This document shows positions 43,057 to 54,816 of a DNA stretch of 64,000 nt, one piece after another; positions within the stretch are counted from its first letter, which is position 1; every line of letters starts with the position of its first letter. Source of the DNA: Mauremys mutica (Eukaryota > Chordata > Testudines > Geoemydidae); assembly GCF_020497125.1 (NCBI RefSeq), contig NC_059073.1, positions 145,151,012 through 145,215,011 of the forward strand, given 5' to 3'. The translations under genes were made by a program, and so were the position numbers. The notes under the pieces are model-generated. The model ran no database searches. It was not told the origin of the DNA and saw only the letters and a list, made by a program, of their open reading frames with translations.

Positions 43057-44912
43057 AGAAGTACTTCCTTCTGTTTGTTTTAAACCTGTTGACTATTAAT
43101 TTCATTGGGTGACCCCTAGTTCTCGTGTTAAGTGAAGGGGTAAATCACACTTCCTTAGTCACTTTCTCCATACCAGTCATGATTTTATAGACCTCTAACA
43201 TGTCCACCCTCAGTTGTCTCTTTTCTAAGATGAACAGTCCCAGTCTTTTTTATCTCCTCTTGTATGGAAACTGTTCCTTACCCCTAATCATTTTTGTTGC
43301 CTTCTCTGTACTTTTTCCAATTCTAATATATCTTTTTTGAGATGGATCTCCCAGAACTGCACGCAGTATTCAAGGTGTGGGCGTACCATGGATTTATATA
43401 GAGGCATTATGATATTTTCTGTCTTATTATGTATTCTTTTCCTAATGGTTCCTAACATTCTGTTCGCTTTTTTGACTGCTGCTGCACATCAACTGGATGT
43501 TTTCAGAGAGCTACCCACAATGACTCCAAGATCTCTTTCTTGAGTGGTAACAGCTAATTAGACCCCATCATTTTATATGTATAGTTGCGATTATGTTTTC
43601 CAAGGTGCAGTACTTTGCATTTATCAACACTGAATTTCATCTGCCATTATGTTGCCCAGTCACGCAGTTTCATGAGATCCCTTTGTAACTCTGCGCAGGC
43701 TGCTTTGGACTTAACTATCTTAAGTAGTTTTGTATCGTCTGCAAACTCTGTCACCTCACTGTTTACCCTGTTTTACCACTGTTTACCCCTTACCCAGATC
43801 ATTGATGAATATGTTGAACAGCACTGGTCCCAGTACAGATTCCTGGGGGACCCTGCTATTTATCTCTCTGAACTGTGAAAACTGACCATCTATTTCTACC
43901 CTTGGTTTCCTATCTTTTAACCAGTTACTGATCCATGAAAGGACCTTTCCCCTTATTCCATGACTGCTTACTTTGCTTAAGAGCCTTTGGTAAGAGATCT
44001 TGTCAAAGACCTACTGAAAGTCCAAGTACACTATATCCACTGGATCACATGCTTGTTGACATGCTCAAATAATTCTGATAGATTGGTGAGGCATGATTTC
44101 CCTCTACAAAAGCAGTGCTGACTCTTCCCAAGCATATCGTGTTCATCAATATGTCTGATCATTCTGTTCTTTACGATAGTTTACACCAATTTGCCTTGGT
44201 ACTGAAGTCAGGCTTACTGGCCTGTAATTGTCAGAATCACCTCTGGAGCCTTTTTTAAAAAATAAGCTTTAGCTACCCTCCAGTCATCTGGTTCACAGGC
44301 TGATTTAAGTGATAGGTTACATACCACTGTTGGTAGTTCTGCAATTTCATATTTGAGTTCCTTCAGACCTCTTGCTGATACTGTCTAGTCCTGGTGACTT
44401 ACTACTGTTTAATTGATCAGTTTGTTCCAAAACCTCCTCTACTGACATCTCAGTCTGAGACAGTTCCATAAATCTGTCACCTAGCAAGAATGGCTCAGGT
44501 TTGGGAATCTCCCTCACAGTAAAAAACGATGCAAAGAATTCATTTAGCTTCTTCGCAATGGCCTTGTCTTCCTTGAGTGCTCCTTTAGCACCTTGATCAC
44601 CCAGTGGCCCCACTGATTGGTTGGCAGGATTCTGCTTTTGATGTGTTTTTAAAAAATTTGCTGTTAGTTTGTCTGTCATTTGTTAGTTGCTCTTTAATTT
44701 ATTTTTTTTTGGCCTGCCTAATTATATTTCTACACTTGGCTTGCCAGAGTTTATGCTCCTCCCTGTTTTCCTCGGTAGGACTGACTTCCCGTTTTAAAGG
44801 ATGTCTTTTTGCCACAGACAGCCACTTTTACTCTGCTCTTTACCCACCATGGCATATTTTTGGTCCTCTTACTATTTTTTTATTTTGGGGTATACATTTA
44901 GTTTGAGCCTCT

Positions 44913-46449
44913 TGTGACATTCTATACCTCGGGGAGCGCCCTGTAACCCCCATATTCCTAATTTATATATAATTGTGATCTCACATAGAAAGCAGGCCTT
45001 GTAAGGTACCAGGGGACAGGTTATGATCTGGTGAAAGTCACTGTCCTATCTAAATATGTGTATCATTAATGCATATGAAGTTATGAGATTGTGTTGTATG
45101 GTTGTCAGTAAAACATGCTGTGGGCTTGGGAGGCGCCCAGATACTAGCTCTCCAGAGACAATGACAAGGGAGGTAACCAACGCCCAGGCGCGTGCTGAAC
45201 AGACATCACCAGCCATTGTCCAGCAGAGGAGCTACAATTCAAGGACTCACTCACAGGAGACACACCGGGATATTGCACAGGAGCGTAGCTGGAGGGGGGC
45301 GGGGGAGCGGACGCTCCCCCAATGAGCACAAGTGGCGCCTTGTCGATTTCTTGGCACCTTTTTACTCACCCGGGGGAATGATAAAAAAAAAAGGCGCCAC
45401 CCACGGTGGTGCTTTTACTCACCCAGTGGCACTCCGGGTCTTCGGTGGCGGGACCTTCACTTGCTCCTGGTCTTCGGTGGCATTTCGGCGGCGGGACCTT
45501 CAGTGCCGCCAAAGACACTCAGAGTGAGTGAAGGTCCCGCCGCCGAAGACCAGGAGCGCCACCGGGTAAGTAAAAGCGCCGCAGTGGGTGGCGCCTTTTT
45601 TTTTTGATTGCTTCCCCTGTTCCCTCCACCTGGCTACGCCACTGGTATTGCGTCACCTTGTGACAGAGCAACACCCACCAGACATGCCTGGACTTGTGTT
45701 CTCCAAGCATATGGGACTAATGATATCAAACAGAACCCAGTGGCCCCAGGCTTGGCCTTTCTCCTACCCCACCTACGCTGCAAGCAACAAAGGCACTCAG
45801 AAGACTGAAGACTCCAACTGAGGGGACTGGCCCAAGTTTCAAGGATGAAACCTGTGTACTATGAACTGCAAGATCCAGTGGGGTGAGAAAAGCTGCTTAA
45901 TCTAGATGTTGCCCACTCTAATAGGGTTGAGAGTTTAGACTGCGTGCTTAGATTTTCTTTTATTTTGGTAACTAACCCTGACTTTTTGCCTATCACTTAT
46001 AATCATTTAAAATCTATCTTTTATAGTCAATAAACTTATTTTACTGTTTATCGTTACCAGTGAGTTTGCCTGAAGTGTTTGGCAAATCTGCTCAGGTTTG
46101 CAAAGGCTGGTGTATATCCACTTTCCATTGATTAAGTGGTGAACCAATTAATAAACTTGCACTGCTTGACTTGAGCAGGGCAAGACGGTATATTCCTGAG
46201 ATACAGTGCTGGGAGCTGGGGCGATTCAGCTAGTGCCTTTCTCTGGGTGATCCATGAGTGGCTCTGGGAGCATTCATGCAATCGAGCTGGGTGAGGGGCT
46301 CCACATATGGCTGTGCTGAGTGATCACAGCACCTGGAGGGGTTTGCTGATGGTCACTAGCAAAGCATTGTGAGAGACAGCCCAGGCTGTGGAGTTAAGGG
46401 GGCACAGTGATCCCACAGTCCCAGGCTGCATCCTGGGGATCCCGTCACA
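44913..46449 (+). mobile_element. Solo LTR with a nested hAT MITE
   Basis: Begins TGTGACATTC and ends CCCGTCACA, inverted TGTGAC...GTCACA ends. TSD cctct (44908-44912) against ccttt (46450-46454), 4/5. AATAAA at 46029-46034 is followed by T-rich sequence and about 400 bp of R-U5. It sits in the outer CR1. Without the nested MITE (45278-45644) it is about 1,170 bp. No viral gene is attached. Confidence 0.8.
45278..45644. mobile_element. hAT MITE, 367 bp
   Basis: Left end CAGGAGCGTAGCTGGAGGG; reversed right end CAGTGGCGTAGCCAGGTGG. TSD atattgca against gtattgcg (6/8). The interior carries inverted 'cttcggtggc', 'ggcggcgggacc' and 'ccgccgaagaccagg' modules that can fold back. Nested in the 44913-46449 LTR. 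Confidence 0.85.
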
Positions 46450-46651
46450 CCTTTATCGTGGTGTTTTTAAATAGTTTCCATGAACTTACAGGCATTTCAC
46501 TCTTGTGACTGTTCCTTTTAATTTCCATGTAACTAGCTTCCTCATTTTTCTGTTGTTCCCCTTTTTGAACTTAAATGCTACTGTGATGGGTTTCTTGGTA
46601 TTTTCTCCCCTACACGGATGTTAAATTTAATTACATTTTGGTCATTATTAC

Positions 46652-47023
46652 CAGTGCCGTAAGGAGGGCAAGGTGAGTGAGGCACTTGCCTCGGGCACGG
46701 AAGGTGAGGGGCGCAGAAAGTCTCTCATTAGGCGGCAATTCAGCAGCAAGTCCTTCCCTCCGAGAGGGACTGAGGAACCTGCCGCCGAATTGCTGCCAGT
46801 TGTCAGCAAGGGAGAGGGGCGGCACGTCCGGCTCTTCGGCAGAAATTGGGCGGCGGGTCCCTCAGTCCCTCTTGGATGGAAGGACCTGCCGCCGAATTGC
46901 CGCAGAAGAACAGCGGCAATTTGGCGGCAGATCCTTCCCTCCGAGAGGAACCCGCTGCCGAAGAGCCGGACGTGCCGCCCCTGTCCCTTGCCTCAGGCGC
47001 AAAATTCCCTAGTTATGGCTCTG
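46652..47023. mobile_element. hAT MITE, 372 bp
   Basis: Left end CAGTGCCGTAAGGAGGGC; reversed right end CAGAGCCATAACTAGGG. TSD attattac (46644-46651) against gttattac (47024-47031), 7/8. The interior has repeated inverted 'gccgccgaattgc' and 'gcggcaattcagc' modules. Inserted into the outer CR1. Confidence 0.88.
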
Positions 47024-48150
47024 GTTATTACTGAGCAGTTCAGCTATATGCACCTCTTGGACCAGATCCCGTGCTCCACTTAGGACTAGATAAAGAATTA
47101 CCTCTCCTCCGGGTGGGTTCCAGGACTAGCTGCTCCAAGAAACAGCCATTAAATTGATGGTATCTAGAAATTTTATCTCTGCATCCCGTCCTGAGGTGAC
47201 ATGTTCCCAGTCAATAAGGAGATACCTGAAATCCCCCATTTTCACTGGGTTTTGTTTTTGGAGCCTCTCCAATCTCCCTGAGCATTCCACAGTCATTGTC
47301 ATCATCCTGGTCAGGTGGTCAGTAGTATATTCCTACTGCTACTCTTGCTATTCAAGCTTGGAATTTCTATCCATAGAGATTCTATGGTACAGTTTGATTC
47401 ATTTAAATGTGTTACTACATGTGAGTCTATGCTTTCTTTCACATAGAATTGCCACTCTCCCACCAACACGACCTACTCTGTCATTCCTATATATTTTGTA
47501 TCCTGGTCTCACCGTGTCCCACTGATTATCATCTTTTGCCAAGTTTCTGTGATGCCTGTTATATCAATATCCCCAGTTAATACCGCACACTCAAGTTCAC
47601 CATTCTTAGTATTTAGACTTCTAGCATTTGCATACAAGCACTTATAATATTTGTCAATACTTAGTTGTCTGCCTTCACGTGATGTAACTGAATGGGACTC
47701 TCTTTCATTTGACTGTTTCTCTTCCGTTCCTAGCTGTACTTTATCAACGTCTATCCTCTCCTCTTTACTAGGATATAGAGAATCCCCGTTAACAGAACCT
47801 CCCCTAAGGGATGTCTGTCGGAACCGTGTGCTCCTCCGCACCTGTCGCCTTTCCCCCAGCCCTTTGTTTAAAAATTCCTCTACAGCCCTTTTAATTTTAC
47901 ATGCTGGCAGTTTGGTTCCATTTTGCTTTAGGTGGAGTGCACCAGGCCCTTCTGGGGCACTCTGAAAAATGAGAACCCGAATCCTGAGCAAATTCCATAC
48001 ACCCTGCATCCCACTTCTGCATGCCACGCACAGCTGTTACTTTCATAGCCTAGCACTTCCACCTTCCATTGTCTGCGCAAAAGCAGCTGTCCCAGACTAT
48101 AGCGCACAAGTTCAAAGCCGCAGCAAATCAATACAAACCCGTCACCTTCA

Positions 48151-48865
48151 GTGACACCTGTGTAGCCCTCTTAGCGCTAAGAGTATGTGCATAGATGTCA
48201 TTGGAGGCATAAGGTGGGGACTATGTTTGCACAGAGAAGGCAAGGAGGTAATTTGGCATGCAGAACCTCTGTTGTTGATGATGATGTGTGGGACAGAAAG
48301 AGCCCAGCTTGACTCTCAGCTCCCAGGGAGAGCTTCCAAGAAAAGCAATGAGAACAAATGCCTTTTTCCTTGCAAAGTGAACAACCCTGATATGGGATCC
48401 AGTGAGACCTGGAGCGCGGACCCTTATGTGGCTATTTGTATAAACCCACCCAGCCACAGAGAGCCACACTTCAGGGTCATATCACATCTGAAACTTCAGG
48501 CATGGTTCATGCATCACTTCCATCAGGTTATCGTCGCTGACTTCAGTGCAGTGACTCCCAATTTACACCAGTGTACTTGGAAAGAGAATCAGGACCCTTG
48601 GTGCATCTCCCATGACATGCTGCAATAATGCCTGCTAATAATCTCCACTGGGCACCCAATTGAAACAAACCCATTAGAAGGGAATAAAGGGACGTATAAT
48701 CTGTTGGTGCAAACTGTCACAGCTTTATTGAGTGCAGCTGACAGGACACCCATTTACACCGGCGAGGAAACTGGCCAAAAGTAATGAAACCCCAAGCACA
48801 TTGCAGTAGTTTTTCACCAGTGTCACCTGCCCAGTGGGCTGGGAGAGCTCTACAGCCAGCATGCT
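48151..48865. other. Intergenic with a dispersed-motif copy
   Basis: 48560-48600 has 'ccaatttacaccagtgtac' and 'gagaatcagga', like 32403-32435. Otherwise unrecognised. Confidence 0.4.
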
Positions 48866-48874
48866 AAGCCCCTA

Positions 48875-49108
48875 AGGGCTCTGTCGTGACTCAGCAGACC
48901 TATCTTCAATTCCCACCTCTACCACAGATTCCACATATGACCTTGGGCCAGTCACTTACCCTATCTGGGTCTCGGTTCCCCATCTGTCAAGTGGAGATGA
49001 TAGCACTGTGCTCACTCATTAGGCTGTCCTGGAGGACACATTCTTTAATGACCATGAGATGCTCCGAAACTAGAATGATGGGTTGTCAAGGGCTCCCCGT
49101 GCCAGGCA
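48875..49108 (+). repeat. tRNA/MIR-type SINE
   Basis: 'cttcaattcccacctctacc', 'atgaccttgggccagtcac' and 'ttccccatctgtcaagtgg' in MIR order. Plus strand. Confidence 0.65.
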
Positions 49109-49705
49109 CCCTACAGAAAAACAAATTAACACTGAACTCAAATGGCCACATGGGCACTAAAGTGCATAATATAAGCAATACTCCTTTGCAGAGATCCTAG
49201 GCAAACACTGTCAAGATTAGGGGCCTGACCAACCAGGTTCCTTGCATTAGGGCAGGAGTGCCTTCCTTCCTAGTCCTGGCTTCTCCCAGGACTGGCACCT
49301 AGTAGACGCAGCCAGCCCTTTTTATCTGGCCTGCTGAGCGTTGATTGGCTTCCACCTGCTTCCGGCTCTTCTAGGCGCTGGAGGACCAACTTTCACTGAT
49401 CCTGCCTGCAGATGATCATGGGAGGCTTCTCTGGGCAATCCCTGGAAGGTCCAAACTGGCTGCTCTTGCCTTCCAGAAGGACACCTTCTTAGGAAGGGTT
49501 GCACCAAAGCAACAGGGCCTCGAGCAGGGGTCAGCAAACATTTGGTACAGTCAGTCACAGTTTCAGGGACACTGCACCTGTATTGCACCTTCATGGTCCA
49601 CCAAGCCCTCCTGGCTCCCAGCAGTCACCTGTCTTCAGCGGCAACCCATGTCTCTCTCCCCCCTGCTCGGGGCTTTTTAAGGCTGCCCAGTTCCCAGCCT
49701 CACAC
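49109..49705. other. Intergenic with one MITE terminus
   Basis: At 49526-49545 'caggggtcagcaaacatttgg' in parts looks like a hAT terminus, but no partner end was found, so the element is truncated or lost. No gene recognised. Confidence 0.35.
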
Positions 49706-50445
49706 TGTGATATCCCCAGCAAGCCAGACTGGCTGAACAGGCCAGTGCCTGTGCTTTGCTTTGCTTTCTTTATGAAGACTACGAACAGCGTAATTACCAG
49801 CAGTCAGAAGTTTCCATGCAGCTCTTTCTAAGCAACCCCCTTTATTCTTAAGGTAAAAGCATGACAGAGAAAACTCACTGAAACAATCAAAGAACCTACA
49901 TGCCTGCTAGAGTGCTCAGATCACTCCACAATTCCATCCTCAGGCTCTGGTAGGTGTCAGTCTTTCAAAACCCATGACTGGGTTTTCTCCATGGTTACAT
50001 GTTTGTAACTCTCAGATTCCAAACCAGAACCCTGGCTGGGCAGATCAGCCACTTCTCTGTACAACTCAGGCCTTTGATCTCCAGTCTCTGGCAACAGCTG
50101 ATCAGCAGACATTCACCATCTCCTCAGGGTGGAGCTTCAGGAGGCAGGTTTTTGCATAACCAAAAGTGGGGAATGTGCATTAACCTCTCCCTAGGTATTC
50201 CTCAGGAAAGCCACTTACTATTTATTGTCCCAAAAGTCCATTCTTGTCTAGCACGTTTTCAATCCCCAGGTCTCCCTTCTGTAACACCTCCCCCATCCCC
50301 CAGAGAGGTGACATACAATCCTGATCCATAATACATAAACCCTGAATTTAATACAATGGCCCCCCAAAGATACTTCAGTTTAATTCAGTAAAGTCTCCCA
50401 AGTATCTGGCAGAATGTTGCCATATCTATCAGACTCCCCATCACA
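49706..50445 (-). mobile_element. Solo LTR-like element, 740 bp
   Basis: Minus strand begins TGTGATGGGGAG and ends GGGGATATCACA. AATAAA lies at plus positions 49841-49846 (TTTATT), 136 bp before the end. 'gaggtgacatacaatcctg' and 'ggcagaatgttgccatatc' are words recalled from turtle LTRs. The 5-bp flanks do not match (cacac against tgggg), so edges may be off or the TSD has decayed. No PBS or polypurine tract is evident next to it. Confidence 0.55.
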
Positions 50446-50714
50446 TGGGGGTAGGTAGAACTGTGGGGGAACTGTAGGAGACCCCCGGGACTTTCTGGGG
50501 GAAGTTATGTCCCCAGAGACGTCTTTGCATTGTCTGCTTCTGTGAACCATGCCTGGAGAGAACTGTAGTGTAGTTACTTCTCACCTCATAGTTATCAGGG
50601 TGGAGCAATTTGCCAATTTCCTCTGTCTTTATTTTTAAACAGATCTCAAAACTTACCAGAATTATGAAACTCTTCCTTCCTGTATTGGAGGCAAACAGAG
50701 AGATGGTATCTAGC

Positions 50715-51213
50715 CAGGGGTGAAAGTAACTTAAGGGACTTACCAGTACACATGGTGGCTGGGGTCCTGAGCAAGATGTGGGGGGAAGGCATTCAACCGG
50801 AAGGGGCGGGGCTAGGGCCAGACTCCCCCAGCCAGTCCTTTGGCGCTGCCCGGCCTGCACTGATTTAAAGGGCCTGGGGCTCCCGGCTGCCACTACTGCT
50901 ACCTCAGGGCTCCACGGCGATTTAAAGGGCCCGGGGCTCCAACTGCTGGCGCGGTGGCGGCAGCCAGGAGCCCCGGCCCTTTTAAATCACCACCGGAGCC
51001 CCATGGTAGCAGTAGTGGCGGTGGTGGCTGAGGCTCTGGCAGTGATTTAAAGGGCCAAGGGCTCCAGCTGCTGCCGGGAGCCCTGGGCCCTTTTAAGTTG
51101 CCGGGACCCCAGGGAAGCTGCCCCTTTTGGCCACTCTCATCAGTGGCCCTGCCAGTACAGTCGGCTGTTACTGGTACGCCGTACCGGACTATACCGGCTT
51201 ACTTTCACCTCTG
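50715..51213. mobile_element. hAT MITE with palindromic GC-rich core, 499 bp
   Basis: Left end CAGGGGTGAAAGTAA; right end TTACTTTCACCTCTG, 14 of 15 paired. TSD tatctagc (50707-50714) against tgtctagc (51214-51221), 7/8. The core 50860-51110 repeats 'gatttaaagggcc' and 'ggggctcc' in both orientations, as in the 29947-30307 array. Non-coding. Confidence 0.88.
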
Positions 51214-51577
51214 TGTCTAGCTGGTGTAAATGGGTGTAGCACCACTGGAGTTAAATGGGCCAGATCCTCAGAAGTGTAAATCAGTAGAGTCAATGGTTGG
51301 ATGTACCAGCTGTGTTCATCCATGTGAGACTATCATCAAGTACTTCAGAGTCTCCTTAAATCAGTGCCAGGAAATGCTGATGCTGAGTTAGAGACACTGA
51401 AATACTATGTCTGATCAACTTTAATGCTGGCAAAAGGTGCTCTATTGACAACCCTGGAGAGCAAAGTCCATCTGTTATTGAGTGAAGCCATTTCAGACAG
51501 CAGCAAGGCATGAGTTCCCTGCGCTGCTGAGAAAAGTCTGTCCTGAAAGGACCCTCGATGGGGGTGAGGTCAGTCTC
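51214..51577. other. Intergenic with a dispersed-motif copy
   Basis: 51217-51280 ('ctagctggtgtaaatgggtg', 'gggccagatcctcagaagtg') belongs to the 'ttacaccagt' dispersed repeat. It is the host interrupted by the 50715 element. Nothing else was recognised. Confidence 0.4.
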
Positions 51578-53312
51578 CATAAGAACGGCTGTACTGGGTC
51601 AGACCAAAGGTCCATCTAGCCCAGTGTCCTGTCTTCCGACAGTGGCCAATGTCAGGTGCCCCAGAGGGAATGAAGAGAACAGGGAATCATCAAGTGATCC
51701 ATCCCCTGTCGCTCATTCACAGCTTCTGGCAAACAGAGGCCAGTGACACCATCCCTGCCCATCCTGGCTAATAGCCATTGATGGACCTACCCTCCATGCA
51801 CTTATCTAGTTCCTTTTTGAACCCTGTGTTTCTTGGCCTTCACAACATCCTCTGGCAGGAAGTTTCACAGGTTGACTGTGCATTGTGTGAAGAAATACTT
51901 CCTTTTGTTTGTTTTAAACCTGCTGCCTATTCATTTCATTTGGTGACCCCTAGTTCTTATGTTATGAAAAGGAGTAAATAACACGTCCTTATTTACTTTC
52001 TCCACACCGGTCATGATTTTATAGCCGTCTATCATATCTCCCCTGAATTGTCTCTTTTCCAAGCTGAAAAGTGCCAGTCTTATTAATCTCTTCTCATACG
52101 GCAGCCCTTCCATACCCCAAATCATTTTTGTTGCCCTTTTCTGAACCTTTTCCAAGTCCAATATATCTTTTTTGAGATGGGGCGACCACATCTGCACACA
52201 GTATTCAAGATGTGGGCGTACCATGGTGTAGAAGGGTTTGGCCGGAGCTCGTCCCTCCCCGGGACGGCGGGGAACCACACCGCCTCGCTACATCCATCCG
52301 GTTACGTCAGGGAACTAGTCTGCCGCGGGTTCTCATGCCACGGCAGCGGTAGAGGCAAAACAAACAGTGACCCACGCCAGGTTGGCAGGCAGTTGCGAGT
52401 CCCACGCTCCGGTCCTCGGACGGGGTGGAGCAAACGGGTAAGCAACAAGCCCAGGCCCTGGCTCCGAAGGGCCTGGCAGAGGGGGAGACGGCCACCCGTG
52501 AGTTGGGTGGCAGGGGGGGACGCAGGCCCACCCACTCCACCCTGTCCCAGCCTGGGGCCCTAGCAGTGGCAGAAGACCCGCTGCTGTGTCAGTGGGGATC
52601 CTGGCCGCAACACACTGACATTGGCTCTGGGTGTGCTGCAGCCAGACTAGGGTCAGTTGCCCCCGGGCTACTTCCTACCTCCCCCTCTAGAGGTACCTGC
52701 GTCTGGGTGGTGTCCTCCAAGGGATCCAGCTCCATGGGCTCCTCCGGGTACCCAGAGAGCAGTAGGCTTGGCAGCTCCTCTGGGTAACTGGCACAGGTAG
52801 GCTTAACAGCTTCTCCGGGGCCAGGGCCGCCAATTGCCGAGGTCTCCCCACCGGGAGCTTGTCCACAGGCGACTGGGTCTCTAGTGAGCTCTGGGGTTGG
52901 GCTTTTGTGCTTTCTGTCCTGCACCTTGACCTCTGGGGGGGCAGGCGCAGACTCCACTGGCTCCGCCCACTTTGGCGGCCGGAGGGGCTCGTGACTCCCT
53001 GGGGTAGCGGGGGCTACACATGGATTTACATAGAGGCAATATGATATTTTCTGTCCTAGTATCCATCCCTTTCTTAATGATTCCCAACATTCTGGTCGCT
53101 TTTTTGACTGCCGCTGCACATGGAGTGGATGTTTTCAGAGAACTATCCACAGTGACTCCAAGATCTCTTTCTTGAGTGGTAACAGCTAATTTAGACCCCA
53201 TCATTTTAGATGTATAGTTGGGATTGTGTTTTCCAATGTGCATCACTTTGCATTTATCAATATTGAATTTTATCTGCCATTTTGTTGCCCAGTCACCCAG
53301 TTTTGCCCCAGG
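51578..53312 (-). mobile_element. CR1 LINE remnant, split by a solo LTR
   Basis: Antisense pieces 51578-52226 and 53019-53312 join at 'gtaccatgg' plus 'atttacatagagg'. They encode RT C-side words: [40 protein letters not shown], and, upstream, KLAVTTQERDLGVTVDSSLK. The 3' end is 'cataagaacggctgtactggg'. It is the same subfamily as the outer CR1 at 41692-48150 and equally decayed. Confidence 0.88.
52227..53018 (-). mobile_element. Solo LTR, 792 bp
   Basis: Plus-strand edges TGTAGAAGGG and GGGGCTACA form TGTAG...CTACA termini. Perfect 5-bp TSD catgg (52222-52226 and 53019-53023). The junctions restore the CR1 host exactly. GC-rich; no clear AATAAA was seen, so the strand is a guess from the likeness of the 52227 side to an R-U5 end. 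A 176-codon minus frame in it spans the junction and is not a gene. Confidence 0.7.
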
Positions 53313-53607
53313 GCTGCCCCAAAGGGGCCAAATCCTGCCATTTGTGCTGTGGAAGCCAGCAAGCTAGGAGCTGGAGACCAAGGCTCTCATATTTGGTCAT
53401 GGAGCACTGGGGACAGCTTAAAAATGTAGGCCAAACTTGGCAAAAGTGAAGGGCTAAAGTCAGGCACCTGATTCACCTAAAGTCAAGCACCTGATTTCCC
53501 AGAGGTGCTGCACCCTCACAACTCTCCCAGAGTATCACTGGTCCCTGATCAACCATGGGACCGATTTTCAAGAGTGCTGAGCGCCAACAACTCCGCTTAA
53601 GGGGGCA
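53313..53607. other. Short unique stretch
   Basis: Contains 'caggcacctgattcaccta' and 'ccgattttcaagagtgctg', probably part of an old dispersed repeat. No gene. Confidence 0.35.
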
Positions 53608-54188
53608 TGTAGCAGATCTCTGACTCACCACTGCTGGTCGTCCAGGAATTAGCTCCTCAGCCTTGCAGAGCCCCCTGGTGGCCGCTGTTTCGTCTGCCTC
53701 AGGCCCCCGTGTCCCTCCTGGATCCCGATGCCCCTTTTCCTTGGGGTTCTGCCCCCTGCAGTACCCCCCACACTCTGAGTCTCCCCTCCTAGGGGAACCC
53801 CCAACCCGCTATACCCACCTTGTCTCAGCGGCTACTGCCAGTCGTCATCTAGCCCCCACTACCTGGGGCAAACTGCAGTCTGTCATGGCCACTCATCATT
53901 GGGAAGGGGTTTGGACCAGCTGCCTCTGCCTATCCCCAGGCTGCCCCTCTGCAGCCCCAGTACCTCCTTCGGCCTTCAGCAAGGCCTCAGCTCCTCTTGC
54001 CCTTCCCCAGCCCTGCTCCGCTCCAGGTACCCTGTGCTCCCAGGCAGCCAGGCCCTTCTCATTCCAGCCTTGGAGTGAGACTGACCCAGCTCCTCCCTCA
54101 GCCCTTATATCAGGGCCGGCCACAGCTGTGGCTGCCTCCCCAGTCAGCCTACCTTTTCCCCTAGGAGCGGGGTAACTGCCCCACTACC
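53608..54188 (-). mobile_element. Solo LTR-like element, about 580 bp
   Basis: Edges TGTAGCAGATC and CCCACTACC approximate TGTAG...CTACA. A TATAAG box on the minus strand (plus 54104-54109) fits promoter orientation. Wording such as 'ggaattagctcctcagccttg' recalls a turtle LTR. The TSD is weak (gggca against ggggg). A 170-codon plus frame at 53663-54175 is antisense to the LTR and Pro/Ser/Ala-rich. Confidence 0.5.
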
Positions 54189-54769
54189 GGGGGGTTAGCA
54201 CTCAGGCCTTCTGCAAAGCAGGCCCCGGGTCTCTGATGGGAATTGACAGCCCTGGAGCCATTACAGATGTACATTCAAAGATGGCAAGCCTTTAAAATGA
54301 TCAATAACATGGAAGCAGAGCCGAGCAAAAACAGGATTCACGTCCCACGGGGAATTTGGACATTTTGAAATTTGTTTCAGTTCCGATTTGGAACAAAACC
54401 TCAAAATTTCTCATGGAACAGAAATTTGGGAAAGAATAGGATTTGGAACCACTGAATCATTTTGTTTTCATACTATTGAAACATTATAATTTTGTATAAA
54501 ACATTATAAATGTAAGATCATAGTAAATATGTGCTATATATGCTATGATAGTAAAATTCATATTTTAATATGGTAGCAAAGACAATAACATTATTCAAAA
54601 CGATAAAGTCAAAAGGAACTTTTCTGACATTATCTAAACGAAGTGAGAAAGTCAAAAGGATTTGCGTCGACGCTTTGCCATCAAAACTTTCGTTGAAATT
54701 CACACATGCAATGAAACTGCATTTTTCTGATGCAAAACTCTTCTGCTGAATTTTTTTTACCAGTGCTAC
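54189..54769. repeat. Unique stretch with an AT-rich dispersed repeat
   Basis: 54300-54480 has 'gacattttgaaatttgtttc' and 'aaacctcaaaatttctcatgg', like the other AT-rich patches. No gene. Confidence 0.4.
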
Positions 54770-54816
54770 AAGAAAGAAAGAAAGAAAGAAAGAAAGAAAT
54801 AAAGAAAGAAAGAAAG
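54770..54816 (+). repeat. (GAAA)n microsatellite
   Basis: About eleven to twelve 'aaag' units with one 'aaat' change. Confidence 0.95.

Larger units (their letters stand above)
41692..48150 (-). mobile_element. Long CR1 LINE remnant with three insertions
   Basis: Antisense segments 41692-42006, 43057-44912, 46450-46651 and 47024-48150 join in order as one CR1. From 5' (right) to 3' (left): the endonuclease start (KCLYANARSLNTKNGELECA, DIDITGITETW near 47520-47640), a linker, the RT N-side (KKLNEFFASFFTVRE, LNSSKSPGLDSIS near 44350-44620), RT C-side and a 3' UTR ending 'agccccgtatcctgtcttccg'. Many stops and shifts; not functional. Removing the three inserts takes about 2.96 kb out of the 6.46-kb span, leaving about 3.5 kb. 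The 5' end is not defined. Confidence 0.85.

Noticed and set aside
47509..48027. 172-codon minus-strand frame as a host gene
   Set aside because: Its C-terminal half is the CR1 endonuclease start (YANARSLN, ITGITETW); it is part of the long CR1.
53663..54175. 170-codon plus-strand frame, Pro/Ser/Ala-rich
   Set aside because: It is antisense to an LTR-like element with a TATA box on the other strand; composition artefact.
39487..54188. Possible complete endogenous retrovirus between LTRs
   Set aside because: The LTRs differ in sequence and family, and no gag, pol protease, integrase or env remnant lies between them. Most of the DNA between is CR1, MITE or unique sequence.
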